Source: Rhodamnia argentea (taxonomy: Eukaryota; Streptophyta; Magnoliopsida; Myrtales; Myrtaceae). Taken from it: DNA of 64,000 bases. Positions 11,541-21,834 of this stretch are shown in pieces. How positions within the stretch are numbered: position 1 is the stretch's first letter; every line of letters begins with the position of its first letter. The position numbers and the translations under genes were made by a program. The stretch is from contig NC_063151.1 of NCBI RefSeq assembly GCF_020921035.1, forward strand, positions 28,774,934 to 28,838,933, in the 5' to 3' direction. The notes under the pieces are model-generated. The model was not told the origin of the DNA. It was given only the letters and a program-made list of their open reading frames with translations, and ran no database searches.

Positions 11541-12945
11541 TTTTTTACCGGGAGCTGTTTTTTTTTTTTGTCAAAGTCGATATATTTATTATACCTTTTA
11601 ACTCAAGCGCGTGATTCAATGCTAACATAGGCTGGTTGTATTCTGTATAGTGAAGCATTCACCGGGGTGTATCGTCCGAAGTAAATTGTACCCATCTTCT
11701 TTCTCCCAATTAGTGAGGATTACATTGCGTTGGGATTGAAATTTGACACTGTATGATGTGGCTACTTAAAGTGGATGAGAGCTTTTATTTCCGCTCAAAA
11801 TTCCGCAATTTGACACACATGCAAGTAAATCGCTTATCTCTCCTCTCTAATATGAGTTCATGCTAGTCTCCCCTCACCACAATAAGTTCATCCCAATTAT
11901 GATGATCATCCTTGTTTCTGTCCATGCTGTATCTGTTTACTTGCTTGAAAATAAGAGTGTTCTCACTATTTTTCGGATATGAGTTGCGCAATTTGATGGG
12001 TTGTGGGGGGTGGCTGATGATAGTTTCACATGGTCTCCTCTGAACTGGCAAAATGAGCCATAGCAGTAAAATCGTTCTTTGAAATGCTTGCTTACAGCGG
12101 CTCGTAGTTAGCCACGATCCGATATTTGGCAGTTTGTAAGAACTCTGACGCATCCAGACACCCAGGACAAGCAATGATGCATCATTGGGAGAAGTTATGC
12201 ACATGCACTTCCCGTGATTTGAGTGAATGTGGTAGTTCCGAGCTTCTTCGTGTGCTCTAATCATATAATGTTTTCGAAGGGTTCACGAGTACTGCGCATG
12301 TAAGTGTAATTCGTGAGAAATTTACCATCGAGCTGATAGTAATTAATCACACGGATATGTAAGTGACTGTGTTTCTTCGCGAGTTAGGCCCCTTTTTGCT
12401 CGCGGCACCTTCGAAGTGGTGTAGGTTTCCTGACTTTGTTAAGAGAGAAAAAGTGGGTCCATAAAGCCTGCTGTCTCCTTTGGACTTTTCTGCTTGCGAA
12501 TTGTAATGGGTTGTTTCGCTCTCGTCCGATGCCACGGCAACGATCACGTGAAGTTATCGGTTCCTTCTTTCCGTTAAAAAATTGGATTTTCTGCAGCATG
12601 TCTAGTTATTCTAAAGCGAAGTTGAGTGGAGATCACATGAGTTCAGCAAAAGGCGAGATGGGGTCTGATTAGGAGTAGTCACGTGTCATGGACTTGATTT
12701 TGGGGTCACGTGTTGTCTTTTCTCTTATCGCTATTACTTGTCCTTTTGCAATATTTCATTGTAAAAAAAAAAGAAAAAAGATATTGTAGGTCTCGACGGA
12801 AAAATGTTCATGTTTTCAATAAAAGAAATCTGGAAGCAGGTATATTTTTGCTTGTCTTTAAAACTCTTGGATGAAATTCAGGTTATATGCAATCCGTCCA
12901 TTGCATGCGCTTAGACCTCAAAGAACTTATTGCTAGGCTGGCCCT
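11541..12945. other. Kinesin 3' flank and intergenic DNA
   Basis: Follows the kinesin stop. No further kinesin exon is expected, because the protein ends with the conserved tail. I see no second gene. Frames up to 133 codons on the minus strand lack recognisable features. Confidence 0.5.
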
Positions 12946-13600
12946 GTTAGATTAAATAAATCGAGTATCAAAGAATGGTGATCATGCTAGAGTTTTCATA
13001 ATGTGGGCTTATATTAACCGAGATTGTAATCTACCGTTTTACCGATTCGTTTAATAAAGTAAGATATAAGGATTCTTAGCTATTCTAATGTGGGCTTGGC
13101 ATTGTGTGAGCCGAGTTGAGCCCGATCCGTGATGAGAAGGATCCGTTTGAAAACTCTATAAATAGCGCTTCAGTGCCTTTTTTAGCTCTAACAAACTCAT
13201 AACAAACTCTCATAAGGAACGCATACGGATTTGCGTATTTGCGTTGTTGAGGGGCTCTATCATTAAGCCAGGATACATAGGTTGATAGAAGCGGGATAGA
13301 GAGGGTGATAGAGGAGAAGTACTTGAATATTGGATCGTCGCTATTCCGCTTCAAGAACGATGGATTCCAAATAAGGTGCACAAATTCCTTTAAGCAATTA
13401 CTATCCTCGCTATTCCGCTTCAACAACGATAGATTCCAAATCGGATGCACAAATTCCTTTAGACCATTACTGTGTTTCTAGATTTTAATAATGTAGATCT
13501 TGGGATTACTGTAATAAGGTTTATAGCGGCTTACGGATCACTCGGACTCATATTGATCCCGCAAGAAAGCACCGGTCTTCGCATTTCTTAGTGGGAATTC
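12946..13600 (+). repeat. LTR-like sequence with TATA box and 69-bp tandem repeat
   Basis: Starts with tgttag. A strong TATA motif, TATAAATAG (13157-13165), lies in unique-looking DNA without a downstream gene. A 69-bp unit is tandemly repeated (13338-13406 and 13407-13475), both copies beginning 'tcgctattccgcttcaa'. This layout fits a retrotransposon LTR or its relic, but I found no matching 3' end, primer-binding site or polyprotein, so the call is tentative. Confidence 0.35.
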
Positions 13601-13951
13601 CTAGTATGTACCGGACCCTTCCATCGTCGGCGATCGCGATCCGATTTTGGTAGTTATGTCCCGGTTATCGAGACTCAGCGAACCGATGCGCAGAGTTGCA
13701 TCTTCCTTCTTGAGGCATTGAAAGGCCACGCGTGTTGTTAGTGATTTTCTCATCCGAGTCCGTTCAACGACGCGGCCATGCGATCTCAATCTCCTCCCGT
13801 TCGTGCGCGAATCTTGAAGAGGACCACCAATTCTAATCTCGAAATGGAGATCATCGACATTGATGGATACTCCGCTTTCAGAATCAGAAACGGGGAGATT
13901 CCCTCGTAAATTCACAAAATCCCAATTTCTTCGCCGATTTTAGAGGCCTCT

Positions 13952-14191
13952 ATGCGTTTGCTTCACGGAAAATGTAAGATTTGAAAAGCATTTTTCGAAG
14001 AGTGGTCGCATTTATCGCCTACACAAATGAACGAAAGGAAAAATATTTTCGTTAGTCGTGAAAATAATTATCCATAAATTATTATCGATGAGGAAAATAT
14101 TTTTCGTTAGCTAATTTTTCTTAGCAGTATAACCCCATTATTTTTCAAAAAATATTTTTCAAGTTTTAAATTTTCCGTGGAACAAATGTAT
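13952..14191. mobile_element. MITE, TTTCGCGAAA-type family, copy A
   Basis: The left end 'tgcgtttgcttcacggaaaa' and right end 'ttttccgtggaacaaatg' are inverted. Subterminal 'gcatttttcgaa' and 'aaaatatttttc' blocks and the central 'ataaattattatcgatgagg' match the copies at 48499-48732, 49450-49676, 51233-51475 and 52032-52268. This is the most diverged copy at its termini. Confidence 0.6.
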
Positions 14192-15394
14192 CGCTGGAGT
14201 GAAAACTGTCTACCACATTTCTATCACTATCACGTACATAAGATATGGGTGCAAACCAAAAATGATCGCTAGTGTTGCCAAGCCAATTTGTGCCCTCCCC
14301 CATGTGCATGCGTGGCTTGAAAATTGTCTACCAAAAGTCTCTTCGAAGAATCGATGTCAATGAACTCGCGGCGGGTGCCGGCTATACAGATTACACGTGT
14401 GCACCATCAGAAAGTCCAACCTGAGAATTTAAGGCTGATAGGTAGAGATAAGATCACACGAGGGATAGAAGGGCCGAACATGCGAAAATTTGACGAACAG
14501 GAAGCCGAATGGGTGAAAATAAACTAGGCATAACCGACTTTGATACCATGTTGGTATGTCCAAGCAAAAAACAAATACATGGATGATCACATGTCTATAA
14601 AGAATGTAAGATCCCGCAAACAAGCGATGTGCGATGCTTTAACACGCACTCTCTTGGATTTCTATCTCACACGAGACGGCTTTTTCCTCGTACATCGCGA
14701 AGAGCATGCAGTCAACAACAAAAAAAGAGAAGAAGATCTAAACAAGATGATGAGTAAGGGAGGAAATAGAGCGTGGACAATTGGATGACAAAACTAATCG
14801 ATTTATGAAGGACGTATTTATGGACTGAAAATAGCAAGTTCAAATTTTGGAGGAAATTTGTTTTACTTACGGATAAGAAAGAAATCAATAACCTTAAAAT
14901 CCGAAATTAATGAAAACTATGCAATTCCGTTAAAAATGATTTTGGTCAAAGTAAAAAAAAAAAAAATTTTACCGTCAAAATTTTCAGTATAACAAACACA
15001 CCCTTCATCGAATTTCATTGGGATGGAATTTTGAAATGCCCGATCATCCAAAATTCTTGCCTTGGCCTTTCCTTTTGGCGTCATCACTTCGGATACATCG
15101 TGGGTAAGGATTCAATGGCACAGAGCGATTGATGTCCCACCTCGACAAATTTTATATAATCATTGCACAGCCAATTGGACATTGACAAGTCAGCTTCGGA
15201 ATCGTACCTCCCGTTATCCTTCTATACTCCACTTGGCAATTCCCATTCTCAATTGATTTTTTGAGCAATTATTTGAGTATCGCTCGCTTATGACCCCCCC
15301 CCAAAAAAAAAAAAAAAAAAAAAAGAGTATCACTGGCTTAGATGATAAGAGAGCTTGCTCCTCCCTCAGTGATTTTGAATCGAGTCTCCGTCCA
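14192..15394. other. Intergenic; possible retroelement scrap
   Basis: No gene recognised. The string 'tgataccatgttgg' (14541-14554) is the inverse of a tRNA-Met-type primer-binding site next to an LTR end (ccaaca|tggtatca). It hints at the edge of a minus-strand Copia-like LTR, but no second terminus or protein was found. A poly-A run occurs near 15305-15324. Confidence 0.35.
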
Positions 15395-15847
15395 GGAAAT
15401 TATTCAAAAAGTTGTGAATTTATTAAATTTTTGTCAATCCAATCAAAAATATTTTAAATTTGCCAATTGAGCCATAAACTTTTTTTTTACATTTTATCAA
15501 TTGAGTCAATTCGGTCGATTTTGGCCGAAAAATCATCGACGTGGACGCCGACAGTTCAACGTGGCACGGTCGACGTAGGCGTGGATAATTTTTAATAATT
15601 TTTATATTTTTTTTGTTCTTTTTCATTTTTTTTCCTTTATATTATTTCCCTGATTTTTTTTTCCTCACACGTGAGCATTGGCTCTGCCACGCAAGACCAT
15701 TGGAGTCCATGTCGGCAATTTTCGATCAAATTAATCGCATGGACTCAATTGGCAAAAAGTAAAAATATTTATGACTTGATAATTAAAAGGTTTATGACAT
15801 AATCGATAAAAATACAATAAATTTATGACTTTTTGAATAATTTTCCC
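15395..15847. mobile_element. Foldback MITE, 453 bp, complete family member
   Basis: The left end 'ggaaattattcaaaaagttg' and right end 'gactttttgaataattttcc' are inverted complements. Inner blocks 'caattcggtcgattttggcc' and 'atgtcggcaattttcgatca' also face each other. The GC-richer centre has the 'gacgtggacgccgac' type of motif also seen in the 1496-1695 fragment. No coding capacity and no clear target duplication. Confidence 0.7.
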
Positions 15848-17151
15848 GTAAAATCTCGAATGTACCAATCCGATATGTAGAGTGCGCCCACGAGATTGCT
15901 TGTGAAGGTGGACTCGCCTATACCCGAAAAAAATCAAGATTGACACTATTCGACCTCTTTATGTAAATACATATATGTATTGAGAAAGTGTGTAATTTTC
16001 ATAAAACATTTACCTATTAAATATGATCAATGACTGTTGGGGCCCACCCTTGTTCACTTAAGAGAAAAAAGTTTCTCCGCGAGACAGTGCCCGGACCATT
16101 CATCATTAATCATTAATCATTAATCATTTTAGACAATATTTAGTACGTGCACATGTGTACATAGGTTTATCATTTTCTAATCATTTTTTTACTTTATTTC
16201 TCAGCGGATCTGTTTTTTTTTTTTTAATGTAACGAGCCTATCAATATTGTAAAAAAATAATAAAGAGAGATAAATATAAAAAAAAGAATTTTTTTTTTCA
16301 TGTCGACCAACTTAAATAATGGGAGAAAGATAAGTTAGAAGTATTTAAAGAGTACCATTTTTATTATGGTTCGAAAAACCTCTTGTGACATGGAGAATCT
16401 CCTCCCTTCTTCCGTTTCGCCCCCTCGAATACGGCTTTTCACAAAATTTGATATATATATCCAGTGAACCTTTTTCTTTTTTCATGCTTTTCCCAAAGAT
16501 GGCTTTTTGCAAATGATTTCTGAGAGCGACGCATCTGAGCTCGTCTTAGCACACGAACGTTCCTCCCTCTGATTGATCTCCAGTTTTTGAAAATAGTTCA
16601 AAAGAGAACCCTTGGGTTATATCGGGTGTTCTTTTAATGGTTTCATCACTTGCCGGAACGATCCTATCGAATTGTTTTAAATTTAAATCGTGTCTAAATA
16701 ACAATGAAGAAAGAGCAAGCCAACAAGTCAACTTTACGAAGATCCCGTTGGATTTCGGAAGCTCGTAGCATTATATGTTTCGATGCAACAACAAGATGCT
16801 ACTATTTAGAATTTTTTTTTTCATGATAACTTAAATGATGAATTTAGTCATGCAATTTCTAGGTAATCAAACTTTGCTGTCAACAAAAGGATATAATTTT
16901 ATTTTTGTTGTGTCGTTTGTTTCTTTTGAAGAAAAAAATATAAATAAACCCTAAATTTCGATTCGATGTGCAATGCCGTATATGAACTTTTAATTTATTT
17001 AATGCGGTCCGTGAACTTCTATAATCTAGAGAGTACATTGAACTAATAAAAAATTTAGAGATAATATTACATATCGGGTTAAAGTTCAAATGCTACCTTG
17101 CATAAACTAAAAGTTCATGAACCACATTGTATGTTTGATTTAAATTAAAAA
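15848..17151. other. Intergenic, AT-rich, with a small inverted repeat
   Basis: No gene recognised. Between about 16960 and 17130 the blocks 'tgcaatgccgtatatgaact' and 'agttcatgaaccacattgta' form an imperfect hairpin, probably a small MITE relic. 'atcattaatcattaatcatt' near 16100-16125 is a short tandem repeat. Confidence 0.5.
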
Positions 17152-18394
17152 GGCCCAAACACCCCCCTCCAAAAAAAAAAAAAAATTCCCCCAAACCTTA
17201 GCATTTGTCCAATTATATGTAAAAATTTGTTTTTTCGTAAAAAAAAAACCCTCAATTTGTACATTTTTCATAATTCTATTGGCCTAATTTTGGCAGGGAA
17301 CTTATCAAGAAAAAAACAGAGCTGAGGCGATAATTGTAAAATAATCATGTTATAGGGGTTGAGGGTACACCTATGCATATGTGTAGCTCTTGGCTCTAGT
17401 TCCATACTATCTAATCTCCTTGGTCTTACAACTAAAGTCCAAAGAACTCTAACTTTAATATATATATATTTTTTATAACCGAGGTTCCGCGTGGCCGGCG
17501 AGCTTCGCTCAACACGGCGGTGAAGCACGACTAGTCCTCGGGAGGGGCTAGCGCAGGAGCCCACCACCACGACCCCCCACTTAAGACACCGGCGGCGAGG
17601 AATTTTGAACTCGGGACCTCTCGTGAAAGGAACCGAACTCAAACCAACTCGACCACCGATCGGTGGGTCTCTAACTTTAATATTTATCCCAATTATATTC
17701 AATTTTTTTTTTGTTTCATAAAAAATCATCAATTTTTACTTTTATCCCAATTCTACTACTGCTAGTCCTTAATTCATAATCACCGTTAGTTAATCTTAAG
17801 TGATATTTTAATGTCGTTAATGAATCACACCTTAGCAAAGATGATATGAAAAATTCCAGCAATTTTTCTTTCGTTGTCTGTTTCCCTTATATATATTATC
17901 GAGAGATACAAAACTATTCAAGAGGATGCGTTTTGGATTCTTCTTAGTACTCAACGGGGCCAAAAAAGGCTAGACGTGGAGATCTGATTATTTAAATGAA
18001 CGATCTCAAATCTCATCATTTTTGAAACCTGCTGTTTTCGAATTTCGAAAATTCACTGGTTAGTTTGGCAAAAAAGTTTGAGTCGCGTAAGATTAACTAA
18101 CGATGATTATGAATGGAAGGTCGACGGTGGTAAAATTGCGACAAAAGTAAAAATTGGAGATTCTTTATGAGATAATTTTTTTTTTCAGACATAATTAGGA
18201 CATAAGCTGTAGCTGAGGGTTTTTTTTGGTAGAATTGAGATAAAAGTAAAAGTTGTAATACTTTCACGAGACAAAAAAAGTTTTGAATATTATTGAGATA
18301 GAGGATAAAGTAGAGGGTTTTTTATGAGAGATTTTTCTAAAGATATAATTGGGATATAAGGTTAAAGTTGGATTTTTTTTGGGGGTATTAGGCC
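17152..18394. mobile_element. 1.24-kb foldback (Mutator-like) element with nested SINE
   Basis: Both ends start GGCC and pair (left ggcccaaacaccccc; the complement of the right end reads ggcctaataccccc). Inner arms also pair: 'cgttagttaatctta' on the left against 'taagattaactaacg' on the right, with 'atttttacttttatccc' against 'cgacaaaagtaaaaatt'. The flanks are a perfect 10-bp direct repeat, aaattaaaaa, at 17142-17151 and 18395-18404, which fits the 9-11-bp target duplication of Mutator-type transposition. No transposase frame is present, so it is non-autonomous. The left arm is interrupted by a SINE (17462-17668). The element ends only about 270 bp upstream of the first ILR3 start codon. 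Confidence 0.85.
17462..17668 (-). mobile_element. tRNA-derived SINE with 15-bp target duplication
   Basis: On the minus strand the element begins ACCCACCGATCGG, then a perfect box A match TGGTCGAGTTG and a box-B-like GAGTTCAAAATTCC about 40 nt later. A body follows, then an A/T tail (ttataaaaaatatatatat). It is flanked by ctctaactttaatat at 17447-17461 and 17669-17683, a perfect 15-bp target-site duplication as made by LINE-mediated retrotransposition. It is inserted in the left arm of the foldback element and is therefore younger than it. Confidence 0.85.
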
Positions 18395-18666
18395 AAATTA
18401 AAAATTTAAAAGTGCTGTTTGTGCTAATTATTTTATATAGGGGAGACTCCGACTTCATCTCGCCCAAGTTGGCTTGGCTCCGGAGAAAGCCCCAGTTCTC
18501 TAAAACCCGGTTTACTCCTCGACCGGCTCCGACATCTGACCACCACCTCATTTCCCCCAATCTCTCTCTCTCTCTCTGTAAAGCAGCCTGCAAAATTTTC
18601 CAATTCGCCGTCCTGAAAGGCGATAACGGCCCGGGAATCCGGTTGGTTTTCCGGCGATCGTCCGAG

Positions 18667-21329
18667 ATGGTGTCTCCGGACCATACGAATTGGATCTACG
18701 ACTGTGGCTTGATCGACGATATCGCCGTGGCAGACGGGGATTTCCAGGTCTCCGGCTCCGGATATTCGTGGCCTGTTCAGCCTCTGAACGGATCTTCCGT
18801 TTTCAGGTTTTCGTGCGATCTGTTGGTTCTTTTTGGTTTCGCAAATTAGGGCTTTAAACGGAATGGTAATTTCAACAAAGATGTGGAATGCCAATTTCTA
18901 TGTTTTTGAGGATTTTTTAGCTGTGTGCTGTATTGGATTCGGGTTTGATTTCGGGCTTTGCGGTTGATAAGTTGGAGGGCCTGTGTTATATCTCAATCCA
19001 ATAGGAAAATCACTACTCAGCAAAATTTTGGCCAATAGTTTTGGGGAAAAAGGGTAAGTTCAAAGTTTTTGCTTGTATCTGTTGCCCCTATCTCAAAAGG
19101 GGCTTATGCTTTCCACTCCTTAGCTTCAGACAAAGAAGCGGGGAGCTGAAGGTGCGACTTGAACATGTAACTCTAGCCTGGGCAAGGTTATTCTCTGCCA
19201 TCGAGCTATTTTCGCTAGCTGCTCTGTCTGTTTGCTGGCGCAGTCAATAAAGCTGTCTTTGCTGCCCGTACAAGAATAAGTGGGGAAATCTCCTTAGGCC
19301 ATGTCCTTTGGTGTATTTGGATGAGCTCTCATTTTGAGTTTGTGAAGGAATGAACCAATTTAAGGTTCCTGTTTGGTTCGAGAAGATGAGCTTGACTTGC
19401 ACTATATCCGTAAAGTATCTGAAGAACATTATTTTTCATTTGATTACTGGCCCAGCCCCTAACGTTTGTATTATCAAAATTTAATCGGTTCGGGGTTGGA
19501 TTTCCATTGCCTTTAGACTTGGGTTTTTCAGCATTTCTAGAGGAGCTTGCTCTGTCAGGAGTTAACCCTTGTGAATACATTATTGGTTGGTCGAAGTAGA
19601 CTTCATTCCAACCCTTCACCTCTTTCCCATTTGGTTGCTTTTTGAAACTGCACAATATCTGTCAATCTGTTTAACTCCTGAGATTGCGCTAATTTGGAAT
19701 GACAGGATTCCAAATTCTTAGGATGCTTAGGCACTGATTGGATCAAGATTTATAGATGATTACTTTCTAGTTGGGCTTGCTAATGTAATGGATTATTTTG
19801 ACTTGGATGGACCACGAAGGCTTGTGTGCTGTTCGGTGTATGTACTTCTGTAGTATTGATGTGAGTGTAGCAAGTGAGCTGGTTTTATGTGAGCGCGTCT
19901 TCTATTTGCTTTGTTTATCTGTTTGATTTCTTACACTTGTATTTTTTGTGTAGCACGGAAATTGATGGTTCCTTGGGGGAGTCAGATGGAGTGAAGGAAA
20001 ATGGCTCAAAAAAGAGGTATCTGGATCTATGCTAAATTGCAAAGCTAGGATTGGAGTTACATTTTCTATGTTTCCAGTTTTTCCGAGTTATTTGATGTAT
20101 TTGTGTTGACCGTTCTGGAAGTGGAGATGGTCACCACGTAAGAGACCAACTCAAATTATGGCTGCATTGCAAGGATTCGTTGTTATGGTTTCAGTAATAG
20201 CCTGTGCGCTTGATCAGTGCTAATGTTGAATACACGTGAGCAGAACGATGTATATTTCAGTTCATGATTGCCTAACTAGATATTCTTTCTACGGTGGTAA
20301 TTGAAGACTTGCAAGTCTGGTTGAAATGGGGCTTAGGGAATGAAGATCGTCACATCCTCATTTGAAATTTGAACTTGGGTTTTCTGTCAGTTGTGCACAT
20401 AGCTTGAGGGGGCTATTGCAGGCATAGGTTTATGCATGATTCTTGTTTATTTAATTTGGAGCTGTTACTGCAGGGTTAGAACTGAATCATGCAGCGGTTC
20501 TAGTTCCAAGGCATGTAGGGAGAAGTTGCGCAGAGATAGACTAAATGACAGGTAAATTTCTTTTCCCCCCGTGTACACTCTTACATGCATATGCACACAC
20601 ATTGTCCTCGTCACAGTCACTTGCATACACTTGCCTTCTTGCTTAAGCGTTTGCTGAAAGAAAACAAAACCGTCTCATGCTTTTTAACATAGTAAAATGT
20701 TATAACTGGTAGGTTTTTGGAATTGGCATCTCTCCTTGAACCTGGAAGGCCTCCTAAGACTGACAAGGCCGCCATATTGATAGATGCTGTTAGAATGGTG
20801 ACCCAGTTGCGCGGTGAAGCTCAGAAATTGAAGGACTCAAATAGTACTCTCCAAGAAAAAATCAAAGAGTTGAAAGTGAGTCAATTATGTTCTCTAAACA
20901 TATAGGCGTGTTTTCCTGCCTTTTTTGAGTTTGAGTGTTTTAATTCTATCAAGATATATAGGCTTTTCCCCTCAATTCCATCAAGCTGTTTGGGCATTGA
21001 CCATTATTTGAACTGTTTGATTGAAACTATTTAGTGCCTTACAGTTGCTTTCTCATTTTTAGGCTGAGAAAAATGAGCTTCGTGACGAGAAACAACGATT
21101 GAAAGTAGAGAAGGAGAAGTTGGAACACCAATTGAAGGCCACGAACGCACAACCTAGCTTCTTGACTCCACCTCCTGCAATTCCAGCGGCCTTTGCCACC
21201 CAAGGCCAAGCCCCCGGAAACAAGTTGGTGCCTTTCCTTGGTTACCCTGGTGTTGCCATGTGGCAATTTATGCCTCCAGCAACTGTTGATACCTCACAAG
21301 ATCATGTTCTCCGCCCACCAGTTGCTTAA
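18667..21329 (+). CDS. ILR3: bHLH transcription factor ILR3/bHLH105-like, copy 1
   Basis: Five exons: 18667-18806, 19954-20016, 20474-20551, 20713-20875, 21063-21329; 236 residues. The order is: acidic N-terminus starting MVSPDHTNWIYD, bHLH domain (about 80-130) with basic region KACREKLRRDRLND, a leucine-zipper-like coiled coil (about 130-175), and a conserved Gly/Pro-rich tail ending VDTSQDHVLRPPVA. This architecture marks subgroup IVc bHLH proteins. In Arabidopsis, ILR3 dimerises with other IVc members and PYE to control the iron-deficiency response and ferritin genes in the nucleus. Length and exon plan equal copy 2 (29840-32684) exactly. The 1.24-kb foldback element lies directly upstream of this copy only. 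The start is the first ATG after a leader that is also conserved in copy 2. Confidence 0.93.
19060..19215 (-). mobile_element. Intronic tRNA-derived SINE, copy in ILR3-1
   Basis: On the minus strand: TAGCTCGATGGCAGAG (box A, 19193-19208) then TGTTCAAGTCGC (box B, 19154-19165), followed by a body 'ctgaagctaaggagtggaaa' and 'ggggcaacagatacaag'. It aligns with the insertion in intron 1 of copy 2 (30335-30495). Limits are approximate. Confidence 0.65.
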
Positions 21330-21834
21330 GTTGGCAACATCGGGTCATATGGGCTGGCTTTCATTTGATCCTTAATATTTGAATCAGTTCGTCATGTTCA
21401 TTGGCTGTTTTAGCTTTTGCTGCAAGTGTACTGACTGCTTTTTGTTGGACGAGTATCGTGTGTACAATCAGAACCATCATGACTTATGATGGTTTCACTT
21501 GTAAATTTCGCCAAATTTTATAGTGTAGCTATCTTCCAAGTTTTATTTCCTGGTGGATTCTTCTCTATATTTTCGTCTTGCGGCTGTCCTTCAGGCCTCT
21601 TTATCATGGGTATGTTTTTGATAAAAAAATTCTGCAACTAGATGCATGTCAGTGAAGTCTTGGATGGATTTTATTAACAATCTATGTCGGTGAAATTTCG
21701 CTGTCTGCTTAGAATTTGTGAAGAAATATGTCTCTTTGAATTTCGCTTCCCTTTTCGGCCTTGGTCATTTCATCAGTGGCAGTTTATCTATTGCTAATCT
21801 AATGCAAATTTGATGGTTCTTGAATTTGTTGGAT
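21330..21834 (+). other. ILR3-1 3' flank
   Basis: Sequence after the stop is still closely similar to the DNA after ILR3-2 (for example 'catatgggctggctttcatt' and 'gtagctatcttcc' in both). This shows the duplication extends past the coding region. No gene. Confidence 0.6.

Noticed and set aside
13601-13915. 104-codon minus-strand frame that might be a gag remnant
   Set aside because: It is Arg/Ser-rich, but I could find no CCHC zinc knuckle, protease or integrase motif nearby.
14324-14788. Possible small gene in two overlapping plus frames
   Set aside because: No family resemblance. The inverted primer-binding-like string inside it points to a retroelement edge instead.
17268-17732. 154-codon minus-strand frame in the foldback arm
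   Set aside because: It runs through the SINE and the inverted arm; repeats explain it fully.
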